From Larix sibirica (Eukaryota > Streptophyta > Pinopsida > Pinales > Pinaceae), in contig NWUY0300053050.1 of NCBI GenBank assembly GCA_004151065.3, forward strand, positions 8,334 to 25,622: a stretch of DNA of 17,289 nt, read 5' to 3'. The position numbers were made by a program, and so were the translations under genes. A model generated the notes under the pieces. It worked only from the letters and a program-made list of their open reading frames with translations, made no database searches and had not been told where the DNA came from. How positions within the stretch are numbered: the stretch's first letter is position 1; every line of letters begins with the position of its first letter. This document shows positions 1 through 8,546 of this stretch, one piece after another.

Positions 1-1090
1 ATATTTGGATAGCCATTACATAGCCCAAGTTTGGATGATGTATACTTATTCAATAGAGTTTACTGTTTACTCCAAATTCATGACTGTTTTATATGATCTT
101 TGACTAGTTTTTGCAAGACAAATTGTGAGAGTAATTGTTTGCTTTGCAAGATCAACCTGTGAATGAAAATTCACAAAGGATTGGGGGCCAGAGTCCACTG
201 CATTTTTCCTAGTGGACAATTTCTTTTTCTCCTTTTTCCATTGATCCTTCTTTTTCCTGTGTTGTTTTAGCGACATTCTGGTTTTGCTTGCAATACTTCG
301 TGAAATGCCCATATTCATGACAGGTGTTGCATCTGAAGGGAAACTGTTTGTAGTCCAATTTTTGGAGGTGTTTCCAGTTGTGTAGCGAGAGGATAACAAC
401 TTCTGGAAGTCCTTTTTCAAGATCTAATTCTACACATATTCAAGCACAAGCAAACATTCCATCCTTTGGTTCTGATTTGTCTATATATTTTCCAAGTTTG
501 TTGCCTATGTCTCTAAAATATTCATCACCCCATCAGTGAAGAGGGAGATGTGGACGGCGAACCCACACTGGGACTGCCCCCGGGATGTCTTTCTCTGGAT
601 CAAAGTATGGATTCCATCGATTTAGATAAATTCCTTGATTTTCATAGAAACATGGTTCATTTCTAAAGATCAGATCCCTTTCCTCCTTGAGCTTGAAGTT
701 GAATGCATAAAATCCTCTCCCGCGGAAATAATGTGATAACTTGCCTTTTATAAAAACCAACCCAATTATTTTGAATCCATTTCTCTATATTCTTTGGTGA
801 GGGCCAGATGTCGGTGAACTGTCCAATCAAGCCTCACTCTAAGAGTGCCATGGCCATGGCTCGAGAGGAGGAGTGCAGGAGTTCTACCTATGGTATTTCA
901 TCGAATATTTTTTCGAATTTCAAAGGTATTGGTTTTTTGGAAGGATCTAGAGTAGCAATCAAGGCCTGAAAGGCCACAACATCGGGGTTTGAGGACGAAG
1001 ATCGACCTCCTCCAGAGGCCAAAGCCATAGAGGCTGTGAGGGTGACGACTAGGCCTTTCACTGGAGCAAGATTTTAACGAAGCTCGATCT
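1..1090 (-). mobile_element. LINE-like (DUF4283/CCHC) retroelement, 5' part
   Basis: The minus strand carries the 5' part of a non-LTR-type element; its 3' part lies beyond base 1. The upstream edge near 1090 is where similarity to the neighbouring gypsy protease-to-RT linker stops and a short GC-richer leader begins. That leader runs about 60 bp to an ATG at 1026-1028. DUF4283 followed by a CCHC knuckle is the usual layout of the first ORF of plant LINEs and of related domesticated proteins. The element lies in the same orientation as the gypsy copy it interrupts. The LINE class is inferred from this domain pair, because no reverse transcriptase is present in the window. Confidence 0.6.
209..1028 (-). 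pseudogene. DUF4283 and zinc-knuckle protein, LINE ORF1-like, disrupted
   Basis: This would be a nucleic-acid-binding ORF1-like protein. The start is the ATG at 1026-1028, opening MALASGGGRSSSS. The DUF4283 core lies at about 780-480 and shows GRGFYAFNFKLKEE and LNRWNPYFDPEKDIPGA. The CCHC knuckle at 290-331 reads CNTCHEYGHFTKYC and keeps all four ligands (C-x2-C-x4-H-x4-C). A Lys/Glu-rich tail runs to a TAG at 209-211. The gene is broken: in-frame stops lie at 888-890, 834-836, 533-535 and 440-442. There is also a frameshift near 751-757, where one extra T in a T run explains the switch of frame. Several stops fall where Trp, Cys or Arg would be expected, which fits C-to-T decay. Frame is kept from 760 down to 209. 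Family membership is recognised by eye. Confidence 0.72.
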
Positions 1091-1823
1091 CAGGTTAGGA
1101 GTACTTTTGGGTATAAGTTCAATTTGATATTCATGATAACTAGATGGAGAAAACCCCTTAGGGATATAATGGAAAACTCTATGGTGCTTTTTCATGGTAC
1201 ATTTTAAGTCATATAGAATATTTTCATCTTTAGGCTTCACTTCCATAGAATAAATTCTAGCAATAACTCTAGTACAACCCTTTTTTAGGAGTTTTCCATT
1301 CTATGAGAGCCAATGATTTGAGAGGGTGGAGATTTTAACCGTTTGAGTTCATATTGAATTCCTTCCAATTCAAATTTCATGAATAATTCATTATCTTTTG
1401 TAGAAATTGTACCCAAGATTTCGAATTATTGAATCCTTAGAACAATATCTACTCCTCCAATGGGAATGGCATACATGGGGCTTGATAAATTATAGCCTCC
1501 CATACTAAGTTTAATGTTACAACATTTCCCACCATAATCAATACTCCCCCCCACTAGCAACCAATATTAAAATTTGTTAATGTATACACAAAACAATTGA
1601 GGTACTTTGCTAATATGTTATCAATGAAGTTACATGTACTACTTGAATCGATAAGTATTATGATCCTTTGCTTTTCAATGTATCCTACAATATTGAAAGT
1701 TTGGTGTGCTAACACACCTGCTAATGTATTAATTAATATTTCACACCTAGTTGGATCTATGCTGTGCAAAATTTCTACATCTTTTCCCTGCCCTTTTTGA
1801 TTCACGAGTTTTTCCTCACTCAT
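1091..1823 (-). pseudogene. Ty3/gypsy aspartic protease and protease-RT linker, copy A, disrupted
   Basis: This is the retropepsin-type protease that would cut the Gag-Pol polyprotein. Read from 1823 downward, the active-site strand is IIILIDSSSTCNFID. It keeps the catalytic Asp, but the family's D-S/T-G triad has become D-S-S, so activity is unlikely. The second half carries AIPIGGVDIV, the region that in the family reads GGVDVVLGIQWL. The linker at 1246-1091 shows KKHHRVFHYIPKGF and SSYHEYQIELIPKSTPN, the stretch that normally precedes the RT domain of gypsy Pol. Similarity stops at the LINE junction before any RT motif. Several stops and frame changes separate these blocks. The matching protease in the second copy is at about 14560-14990. 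Confidence 0.75.
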
Positions 1824-2341
1824 TTGCGTGGATGCCTATATTTCCTCTTCCTCATTATTTTCCATTGTAAACAATTTTGTTTCTTGATATATATGCCCTT
1901 TGAACCATTTGTTATTACAACCAAAGAATAATACTTTTGTTCTTGTTTTGTACATTTCCTTCTATGATATTTGAGTGGGTTGATGCATGGTTTCCTTCTA
2001 AGGAGCAATTTTGTCTTTAGCCCCTCCATATGTTCCATTGGTAAACTTTTATGTAGCCCTATTCTTGGCTTGAATATGACAAGTAAGCAACTTACCTTTT
2101 GTAACTTTTTAAATATGTTTTAAGCAAAGCTGATGTTTAATGTCATATTTTAATCCACCCATGTAAGCTTCCAATAGATGTTGGCACTTATATTATCCAC
2201 CTTGATGGAAAATACTTTAAATTATCAGTTATAATCTTCCACATCTCCTATGTGCTTGAGTCTTGTTAACTGACTAAAGTAGTATTGTTCACAAACTTTA
2301 CCACATTCTTCTTATAGGTCTCTTGTAAATGACAGGCCAAG
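1824..2341 (-). pseudogene. Gag C-terminal part with decayed CCHC knuckle, copy A
   Basis: Gag would form the virus-like particle and bind the element RNA. The first block downstream of the insertion at 2342 reads HIGDVEDYN, then KVDNIS, typical of the retrotransposon gag domain with its following region. At about 1940-1860 the knuckle remnant is FFGCNNKWFKGHIYQ. It keeps the second Cys and the His, but the first and last Cys positions have become Phe and Tyr. An acidic EEEEI tract follows before the protease. Stops interrupt the frame. The same stretch in the second copy (15190-15600) lost the complementary ligands, so the two copies decayed independently. Confidence 0.66.
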
Positions 2342-3748
2342 GTATTACAACAATATTCAAGCAATGCTCTAGAATCCCGAGGACTCTTTAAAGATGCCAC
2401 CACCAAAGTGTTGGACCGAGGTATTCCAGTGATGCATGAACTGATTTATTCTCCAACTTATAATTTAATTATCAACCTAGGGGAATATCACTTCATAGAT
2501 GTTATGCATTATATGTGCAACCACGAGGTATTAACCTACTTAGATGTCTTCTATGATTGATTTGCAACTAACTAAATCTATATACATTACCAAGGAAAAT
2601 ATCCAACTTTGAAAATTTATCTCGCTTGACTCTTCATCCCGTTGAGTTCATGATCTTCACTCAACTCCTTGAACATGTGAAATGACAGAGAGAGATATGG
2701 GATTATTGTTCTTGGGTGAAGAGATAGGTGAATGTATCAATGAAACTAGGATCCTAAGGCTACTACGAGATCATTTAATCCTTACAATAGTTAGCAAACA
2801 TAGATACTCCATAAAACATACTTCAAATTAATAAGCATTGTAAAGTAAAAGAAGTAAAGAAAATACACAAAAGCAAAGGAATTATGGAAGTGAAAGTACA
2901 ATCTATAAATGAAATAAACAACAAGCAATGAATGGAAATGCATAAAGAACACTACAACCATTAAAGAAATAATACAACAGCCATCTAATCTATATGTAGA
3001 GATGATTCAACCTCCATTGCATCTTCAAAGTGGTCCCAAACCCTAAAGCAAGAAATGGGGTGAATCCCTCAAGATAAAAAGCACTATTTACAGCAAGAGA
3101 CTTGAACCAAAAATATATCTTCCTTCCAAATTCGAATTTTCAATTGATTGTAGCAAATAAATGAATGAAAAAAATAAAATGAATAAATCTCTAATCTATC
3201 AGGTTATTATAGTCCTATTTATGATTGAAAATAGCCTAATAGAGCTCCCAATCAATCCCTTTACTGATGGGATTTTCCTCCCTACAAATATGCATTATGT
3301 CTCATGGAAATCTCAACCTCTTCATGCAATTTGAATTTCCTTGGACAACTGATTTGAATTAATGTTTTTATTATTATTGTTAGTAGGTATTTAAGGAGGC
3401 AAAGGGACAAGATCTCATGAAATGCTCATCAGGCATTTAGTTGCCTTGAAAGTGATAGAATTGATCTTGTCTTTAGTGATTTGACTCTTTTCATTCCTAT
3501 ACTTGAACTGCATTAGTCTCCGTATGAAATACATGCACAAATACTCAAACAATTCAAAAACAATGCACATCACATTCACATTCAATAATTTAAGCAAATC
3601 ATGCATAGCTAGACAAGCACATGTCATAGTAACCTTGGTAATCATTAAAAAGGCATAATTATTCTATAGGAGGTCAAGTTTCGAGCAAAATGTATCAAAA
3701 TTTTATACCATATGGACTAAATAAGAGACAATGTGAAGGCCCATCAAT
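2342..3748. mobile_element. 1.4-kb insertion of unknown class inside gag of copy A
   Basis: In the related copy the gag sequence runs uninterrupted from about 15580 to 15640, whereas here it is split by 1407 bp. The flanks resemble each other: AAATGACAGGCCAAG at 2327-2341 and AAATAGATCCCAAG at 3749-3762. The uninterrupted copy has AAATAGACGCCAAG at the same place. This looks like a target duplication of 14-15 bp that has since diverged. I see no terminal inverted repeats, no TG...CA ends and no poly-A tail. A 76-codon minus-strand frame (3415-3645) has no family I recognise and is probably chance. The target-site length would fit a LINE- or SINE-type insertion better than an LTR element, but the class is open. 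Confidence 0.55.
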
Positions 3749-3762
3749 AAATAGATCCCAAG

Positions 3763-4275
3763 TAGAATGATAAGAAGGAGACTTCCTTTTAACTACCCAT
3801 TGATACCATTGGCGCAACTTTGTCTCAAAATACACAGTTATTAAGGAAATCCTTTGCTTCATCCATAATATTATGCAATTCAAAATATTGTTTTTTTTTG
3901 TTCACCCATGTAAAGACATTTGTTCCATCAAGCTTTCCTAATTCAATCTTGGGGAACTAAATACTATGAGGACCCCATCCCTGATTAGCTCCAATATTAG
4001 AGTTAAATCCTCTTAGAATATGTGTATTAATGGAAGGTTGTTTGGCATGAATACTACCTTTGTTTTCCTGAGTTCTTTGGGTTACATTATCGCTTTTGGG
4101 GATCCTCTCCTCTAGGTTTTGCAAGAGATTGGTTGTATTATGTTCCATATTTTTTATCTTTTAATCCATCATTTTCATCTTGTAATCCATCATTTCCATC
4201 CTCTTATCCATATTTTCCATTTTAAATTGTATTTCATTTGTGTGTGTATGTCAAATCCACCTTTGTCGTTGACAT
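3763..4275 (-). pseudogene. Gag N-terminal part with heptad coiled coil, copy A
   Basis: The likely start is the ATG at 4273-4275 (MSTTKVDL). A frameshift follows, then a Met/Lys/Asp-rich heptad segment, then NLLQNLEERIPKSDN and RGFNSNIGANQGWGP. Next comes a block with FTWVN and YFELHNI, and finally TVYFETKLRQWYQWV and STWDLF. The last blocks match the W-rich core of the retrotransposon gag domain. The frame breaks at about 3900-3960, and the gene is cut at 3748 by the 1.4-kb insertion. The downstream half continues at 2341. The same blocks occur in the second copy at 15640-15840. Gag assignment is by eye from the order of motifs and the position between leader and protease. Confidence 0.7.
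4150..4212 (-). repeat. Three tandem 21-nt units coding a heptad repeat in gag
   Basis: Three successive 21-nt units (4150-4170, 4171-4191, 4192-4212) each contain ATGGAT followed by AAGAT or AGGAT on the minus strand. Translated, they give a seven-residue pattern of the form MDxKMxM, with one stop in the unit nearest 4150. Seven-residue spacing of Met/Ile with Lys and Asp between is what a coiled coil would show. This suggests that the gag coiled coil lengthened by tandem duplication of one heptad. Confidence 0.6.
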
Positions 4276-4484
4276 ATCATTCAATTCATTAAAGTTGTTC
4301 TCGGTTGGTTATATATTTATTCACATTCTTCACGATTCATTGTTGATCTCTCTATTGTTTAATTGGTGTAGCAATTTTTTGCACCAACCTTTTCTACGTG
4401 GGACAAAAATAATATGTATCTATAGTTCTTCTATTTTTTAACTTTACCATGCCTTTTTAATCACCCAAACATATATTCTAATCA

Positions 4485-4499
4485 AAATTTATGTCAATT
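4485..4499. repeat. Target-site duplication of the SINE, left copy
   Basis: AAATTTATGTCAATT is identical to the copy at 4717-4731. The bases outside the repeat (A at 4484 versus T at 4716, T at 4500 versus G at 4732) do not match, so the repeat is exactly 15 bp. Confidence 0.85.
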
Positions 4500-4716
4500 T
4501 GTTTTATGTTTTGATTGAATACACATCATGGGAAACCCTCCGAGCACTTCCCCTCATTTCAAGGAACCGTTTGGTTCCAGTTCTGGAAACCTAACTCAAT
4601 GGGGCAATCGAGTGAGGCCCCCAACATTCACATAGATATCCAACTCGAGGGCTTGACTCCATGAACTCCTACTTCTAGCTCACAACACGCAACCACTCTA
4701 GCTATCCCATCGGACT
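4500..4716 (-). mobile_element. tRNA-derived SINE in the leader of copy A
   Basis: The 217-bp insert is flanked by the perfect 15-bp direct repeat AAATTTATGTCAATT at 4485-4499 and 4717-4731. On the minus strand it starts AGTCCGATGGGATAGC and carries an A-box-like GATAGCTAGAGTGGTTG about 12 bp in. About 40 bp further on is a B-box-like GAGTCAAGCCC. The two boxes and their spacing are those of a pol III promoter of tRNA type. The 3' end is A-rich (CAATCAAAACATAAAACA) next to the duplication, as expected for target-primed reverse transcription. No coding capacity is expected. I do not assign it to a named SINE family. Confidence 0.8.
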
Positions 4717-4731
4717 AAATTTATGTCAATT
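4717..4731. repeat. Target-site duplication of the SINE, right copy
   Basis: This is a perfect match to 4485-4499. Removing the SINE and one copy restores a continuous leader that aligns with the leader of element E at about 16730-16750. Confidence 0.85.
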
Positions 4732-5217
4732 GTAAGTTACATACCTTTTAAAACCCCGATTCAGAGACTATCTTGTTGGTTGACCCTCCACCTGAGGTAA
4801 CTCTAAAATTATGGCCATACAAGTCTAAAGTTTGGCCTTTGGTAGCCTAATATGTCTTCTCTTCAATACCAAAGGTTTGACCAAATTTTGATATTCTAAG
4901 AGAAAGTTATGTTAACTTTCCCACAACTTGTTATTTTTGTCCCTTTTTGGATAGCGAACTTGTATAGAATGTCATGTGTCCAAAATTTCAAATCTTCTTT
5001 TGAATTTTTTTCTTGAAATATTGTGGTTTGTCTAATATCCAATGAAATTAGTGGCACTCAATTTTGATATCACAAGCTTCATATACGATAATTTTACCCA
5101 TATCACATATTTGAGACTAGTTTGTGGACTAGTAAAAAACGTTAAATTCTATAAATTGTATCTCGTAATGAGATGACAAGACAACTCATTTTGGAAGAGC
5201 CAAGCCAAGGACCATAT
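4732..5217 (-). other. 5' leader (untranslated) of chromovirus copy A
   Basis: No gene is present here. On the minus strand the stretch lies between the primer-binding site and gag, the usual place for packaging and translation signals. It is clearly related to the leader of element E (16161-16740). Shared blocks include TTCCAAAATGAGT near the PBS, CAAACTAGTCTCAAATA (here) against AAAACTAGTCTCAAATA (E), AAAAGGGACAAAAA, GAAGACATAT and GGTTTTAAAAGGTATGT, all in the same order and spacing. Confidence 0.7.
5116..5133. promoter_or_regulatory. ACTAGT-6-ACTAGT hairpin in the leader of copy A
   Basis: ACTAGT at 5116-5121 and 5128-5133 are separated by six bases. Because ACTAGT is self-complementary, the RNA can fold as a 6-bp stem with a 6-nt loop, or pair between two RNAs. 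The same arrangement with a different loop occurs at 16340-16357 in element E. A role in RNA dimerisation or packaging is inference only. Confidence 0.45.
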
Positions 5218-5229
5218 GCTCTAATACCA
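5218..5229 (-). other. Primer-binding site, initiator tRNA-Met type
   Basis: The minus strand reads TGGTATTAGAGC, one mismatch from TGGTATCAGAGC, the complement of the 3' end of plant initiator tRNA-Met. It sits two bases inside the LTR end at 5232, the expected place for priming minus-strand synthesis. Confidence 0.85.
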
Positions 5230-5231
5230 AA

Positions 5232-5499
5232 TGTTATAGACCAAATTCCCCAAATAGCATAAAACAAAAAGAAAAGTATCTCCATGCCTTGAGAATGATA
5301 AAGAGTTAATGATTAATAAGCTTCTTTGACAGACAACCTCCTTTTATATATAGCTAATGCACAAGACACATAAGATGTTTATACAAATGAATCTCCTTTA
5401 TTATATATTGGAGATAAAGTGATCATGATGTAACCTACCACTAAGCAAACCTAACCATAACTAATACACTAATAATGAATGGGGGTTAGGGCCTTAACA
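5232..5499 (-). repeat. 5' LTR of chromovirus copy A
   Basis: This 268-bp LTR begins TGTTAAGGCCC on the minus strand and ends GGTCTATAACA, so the ends are TG...CA with TGTTA/TAACA imperfect inverted termini. The PBS follows at once. A TATA box (TATATATAAAAG) lies at 5341-5352, so LTR transcription would run leftward. The LTR of the second copy (13216-13486, 271 bp) aligns throughout, for example across ATGATGTAACCTACCACTAA. The five bases outside the LTR start (AGGTG, 5500-5504) would be the target duplication; its partner is not in the window. Confidence 0.85.
5341..5352 (-). promoter_or_regulatory. TATA box in LTR of copy A
   Basis: TATATATAAAAG on the minus strand lies in the second half of the LTR, where the U3 promoter of a short plant LTR is expected. 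It fits the orientation given by the PBS. Confidence 0.55.
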
Positions 5500-6079
5500 A
5501 GGTGTGTGCATGGTGGCAGAGTGTGGATTTGAGGTAAGTTTGGTGAATCACATGGCATGTATGACGAATTAAGATCCACATATCTCCACAAGTCTCGATG
5601 ATAGAGAAGTTAGTCTATGTATATGGATCCATGGATCTCTGCACTTGATAGCTCGTGGATATTAGTGGCCTTCAACATATAACTCTTCGTGGCTTGTGGT
5701 GGCTATGATGGATACACTCATTTTTTCCCCTTGTTCACATTAGATATGTACTAAGGTTAGTATGTACTTATGGTAGCATATAGACACTATATTGTTTTTT
5801 ATGATGTTTGAATATGAGGGTTTGATTAGTGGATTGAACTTGTTGTGGTGTGGGGGTTTAGCCTTCCAAGACACTAAACTTCAACCTTAAACTTCGAAGG
5901 ATAGTGTTTCACCTTAGATGGCACCAATGTTCTATTTAGGGCTTATGTATGAAGGAGATGCATTTGGGTAGGCATCGAGAGGCTAGATCTTCTTTTGAGA
6001 CCTGCTAGTGGTTTGTAAGAGTGTTATTGTATCTCATGATGGCTACATCTATGATTGATAACCTATATTGGCCCATGGT
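5500..6079. other. No recognisable gene; possible eroded pol of element B
   Basis: This 580-bp stretch lies between the LTR of copy A and the protease end of element B. In B's orientation it should hold the start of RT, but I recognise no RT motif and all frames are full of stops. It may be too decayed to read, or a separate deletion or insertion. Confidence 0.4.
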
Positions 6080-7753
6080 ATCTATCTCAATTGATGTATT
6101 CTTCCACTATCTTTTCCACCTTCTTATGCTATGTAGAGAGACCCCATGTAGAGTTAAAGGTGAGTGTAGTGATATTTTGTTCACTTTTGATCATCAATGA
6201 AGAGGAAAATATCCTAGTATGAGAGATTACCTTTTTGCACTACTTTGTTGAGATAAAGGAGACTATAGTAGTTGGAACTACCTCTTGTACCCTGCAGAGT
6301 TGATCTCCAAAAGTAATAATGACACTATTGGGCCTATACTCATAAATGACTTGACACTTCCATAGATAGGTTTGTCTTACAAGCACAACATGGACTTCAA
6401 GTAGTGAGACATCACACATTACCTTGTCTTTGAAATGCTTGATGTCATAGGGAAGGAAACATTAATCATTGACGTGAGTGCCTCATCCATGGCTCAACCA
6501 ATCAATAGTGTATTGTTGGGGCTGTGACATTGTCGATAACTTCAACCTCTTGATGACCTTTATTGAGAATAGATTGTTTTGGTTATCACTAACACCGATG
6601 AAATGCAATGGAGTCCCCTTCACCCTCATATATGGGTGGAAGAGGTGCTCACCTTGCTTAAGTTCCTTAGGATCTTTTGTTTGGATCTTTGTGGTACTGA
6701 TGGTAACATTGGGTTATAAGTCCACAATCTAATTTCCCTTACTTGGATCTAAATTAGAATCCAATCCAAGGTCTAAATTAGAGGCTTCCATCTTGGGAAA
6801 CAATGACTTCTTTGAGAAACACTCAATAGTGTTGTGATGGGGAATATTGTGGAACTCACACCAGTTTCCAATGTCCTTCAACTTATTGTTACCTTTATTT
6901 TCCTACAACTTAGAATGGTTTTATTGAGGTTGTTTATTCTTGCTCTATCCTTTGTTTTGCAAGTTAGGGATGCATTTACTATCCTTTGGCTATGATGGAT
7001 TTGTAGACCCAAACTCCCACTTATTCTTCTACTTTATTTTTTTTTCTCAATTTTGACAACATACTGATAAGTGACTCCCAATGAGGACATGTCCAAAAAC
7101 TCTATCTTTGTTTGGATGTACCTATACAGGCCATTACATTACTTCAGAACCAATATTACACGAAGTCTTTGATACCTAACTTTGATTGCAAGGTATGGAA
7201 GATATTGGTTTATTCCTACACTGCACCATATCTCTCTTGGATGCCCATCTCGTGTACTAGTCATCATGGTTTCCAACATGGTAGTATTCCTCCTCGAGGG
7301 AATCAACAAATGCTACCAAAATGGGTGTTGTCCTAAATGTTTCTAACTCATCTATACCATGTCTCTCTCGATCATGATTGTTCCACTAGTCTTTTAATAG
7401 GGAAGGGAATTAAGGAGTGTGAAAATGATATTTCATTGTTGGAATTTTTTTTAACATAGTTATAACCCTCTAACAAATTTAATCATTGCTCCAAAGCATA
7501 TGTGTATGTCTATCCTTCAAATAAGGGAATATCAAAGTTTACTTGTACCTTGAAGGGTGTCACAAAACTTGTACCTTGAACGGTGTCACACCTATAAAAT
7601 GACTGCTTGTTGAATGTATATGTCCCTTCGTTTTTAGTTATTGAATTAACTGGTGATATTATTTATCATCTCGTTCCTCAATCACATGATGGATTCCTCA
7701 AGAAAAAACTTGATAGGATCTCTTGCTCCATCATCTCTCTTTTTTTTCATCAT
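6080..7753 (-). pseudogene. Gag-protease relic of element B, heavily disrupted
   Basis: The start is the double ATG at 7748-7753 (MMKKKRDDGARDPIKFFLEE). The gag blocks VTPFKVQVNFDIPLFEG (about 7590-7515) and FLDMSSLGVTYQYVVKIEKK (about 7105-7045) follow, in several frames. The knuckle WCEFHNIPHHNTIEC (6819-6860) has Cys, His, His and Cys in a C-x2-H-x4-H-x4-C spacing common in this lineage. The protease begins near 6660 (HPYMRVKGTPLHFI). Its active site reads GVSDNQNNLFS where the family has a D-S-G triad, so the catalytic Asp and Gly are both gone. Further blocks are YTIDWLSHG, FLPYDIKHFKDKVMCDVSLLEV and RPNSVIITFGDQL. In-frame stops and frameshifts are frequent, and the protein is certainly dead. 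Confidence 0.75.
7541..7592. repeat. 26-bp tandem duplication inside gag of element B
   Basis: ACTTGTACCTTGAAGGGTGT with its next six bases occurs at 7541-7566 and again at 7567-7592, with two differences. Each unit encodes VTPFKVQV on the minus strand. Since 26 is not a multiple of three, the duplication shifts the reading frame of gag. Confidence 0.85.
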
Positions 7754-7870
7754 GGAATGAGTATTGGGTTAGTGATAGTGGCCTTCCCCAAGCTTGGTTA
7801 GTTTCAGACTCAACTCCCTACACCCCAACCTTGTCGAGGACATGCGCAAAGAAACAACAAAGAGCATATT

Positions 7871-7882
7871 GCTATGATACCA
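7871..7882 (-). other. Primer-binding site of element B
   Basis: The minus strand reads TGGTATCATAGC, one mismatch from the initiator tRNA-Met complement TGGTATCAGAGC, one base inside the LTR end at 7884. It fixes the minus orientation of element B. Confidence 0.78.
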
Positions 7883-7883
7883 T

Positions 7884-8298
7884 TGACTTGGATTGTATAA
7901 AAAGAAGATGAATTTAGTAATGTAAATGGAAACAAACATATATATCACAAAGATAATAACAATATAGTGAAACCCAAATTCTATCAATTAATGAAATAGA
8001 AATAGGTTGCAAAATGGAAAGCAATACAAACTAGCTAGAATGTTGGTAGATTATATTTGAAGAGAGATGTGTCGGATACGCTCATTTGTAGGAAGACATT
8101 ATAATAGGCCATATTTCCCTTTTTAATGTAAAGTGTGAATCCCTATGAGGCAAACCCCATAAGATTCAAAACCCTAACCCTAGGAGGTGATGCGGCAAAA
8201 GGAATTCAAGCCCTAAAAAGGCTAGTTGATATGTCAACTTCACGGGAGTACACATTTTGTATACAAACTCCATTTAGGGTGTTTATTGGGTTGTTACA
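7884..8298 (-). repeat. 5' LTR of element B
   Basis: This probable LTR of 415 bp starts TGTAACAACCC on the minus strand and ends CAATCCAAGTCA, directly before the PBS. TGTAACAACC is a common plant gypsy LTR start. The 3' end is well fixed by the PBS; the 5' end rests on the TG motif only. The flanking AAGCT (8299-8303) would be the target duplication. A 64-codon plus-strand frame inside it is likely chance. Confidence 0.62.
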
Positions 8299-8546
8299 AA
8301 GCTTAATCTATGGTTGGTTTCAATGCTAAAAATGCAAGGGAAATGTATGAATAACATAACAAAAGTTCAGGAGTTGAAAAAATATAGTAGAACTACTAAG
8401 ATGTGGGACCATTATGAATTAATGGAACAAGTGGTTGGTGTTATAGCTATATTTGGTAATGCTTGACCATTAAATAGAGCTAGGCAACATTCATGCTTTC
8501 AATTGTCATTTTATAGATCCTTTGGATAGGTTTTTAAGCCTTTTTC
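8299..8546. other. Unassigned spacer
   Basis: This is unique-looking AT-rich DNA between the start of element B and the tandem array. No coding block, repeat or RNA gene is recognised. Confidence 0.4.

Larger units (their letters stand above)
1091..5499 (-). mobile_element. Chromovirus-type Ty3/gypsy retrotransposon copy A (5' half, nested insertions)
   Basis: Read on the minus strand, the order is 5' LTR (5232-5499), primer-binding site (5218-5229), leader, gag, CCHC remnant, protease and the linker leading into RT. The copy then ends at the LINE-like element at about 1090. Two younger insertions split it: 2342-3748 in gag and 4500-4716 in the leader. A second copy of the family (13216-15841) retains a chromodomain next to its 3' LTR, which is why I call the family a chromovirus. 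RT, RNase H, integrase and the 3' LTR of copy A would lie beyond the left end if they survive. Confidence 0.78.
6080..8298 (-). mobile_element. Second Ty3/gypsy element (B), LTR-gag-protease remnant
   Basis: On the minus strand the order is 5' LTR (7884-8298), PBS (7871-7882), gag from about 7753, a CCHC-like knuckle (6819-6860) and protease (about 6660-6190). The recognisable part ends near 6080, short of RT. The gag and protease peptides differ from those of the chromovirus copies, so this is a different lineage. No 3' LTR is visible in the window. Confidence 0.75.

Noticed and set aside
67-420. 117-codon minus-strand frame as a separate gene
   Set aside because: It is out of frame with the DUF4283/CCHC coding that runs through the same bases and shows the complete zinc knuckle. 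The long frame is a shadow.
3415-3645. 76-codon minus-strand frame in the 1.4-kb insertion as a gene
   Set aside because: It has no recognised motif, no upstream signals, and a length expected by chance in AT-rich DNA. It is mentioned only within the insertion.
4700-4728. A functional tRNA gene
   Set aside because: The tRNA-like A and B boxes belong to the head of a SINE with target duplications. The B box deviates, and no clean cloverleaf is apparent.
5626-5637. GATCCATGGATC palindrome
   Set aside because: It is a 12-bp palindrome with no conserved copy or context elsewhere in the window. It is best taken as chance.
6478-6732. 84-codon plus-strand frame
   Set aside because: The opposite strand carries recognisable protease blocks of element B over the same bases.
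7769-7987. 72-codon minus-strand hydrophobic frame as a membrane protein
   Set aside because: It spans the LTR end, PBS and leader of element B, so the hydrophobic run is translated AT-rich LTR.
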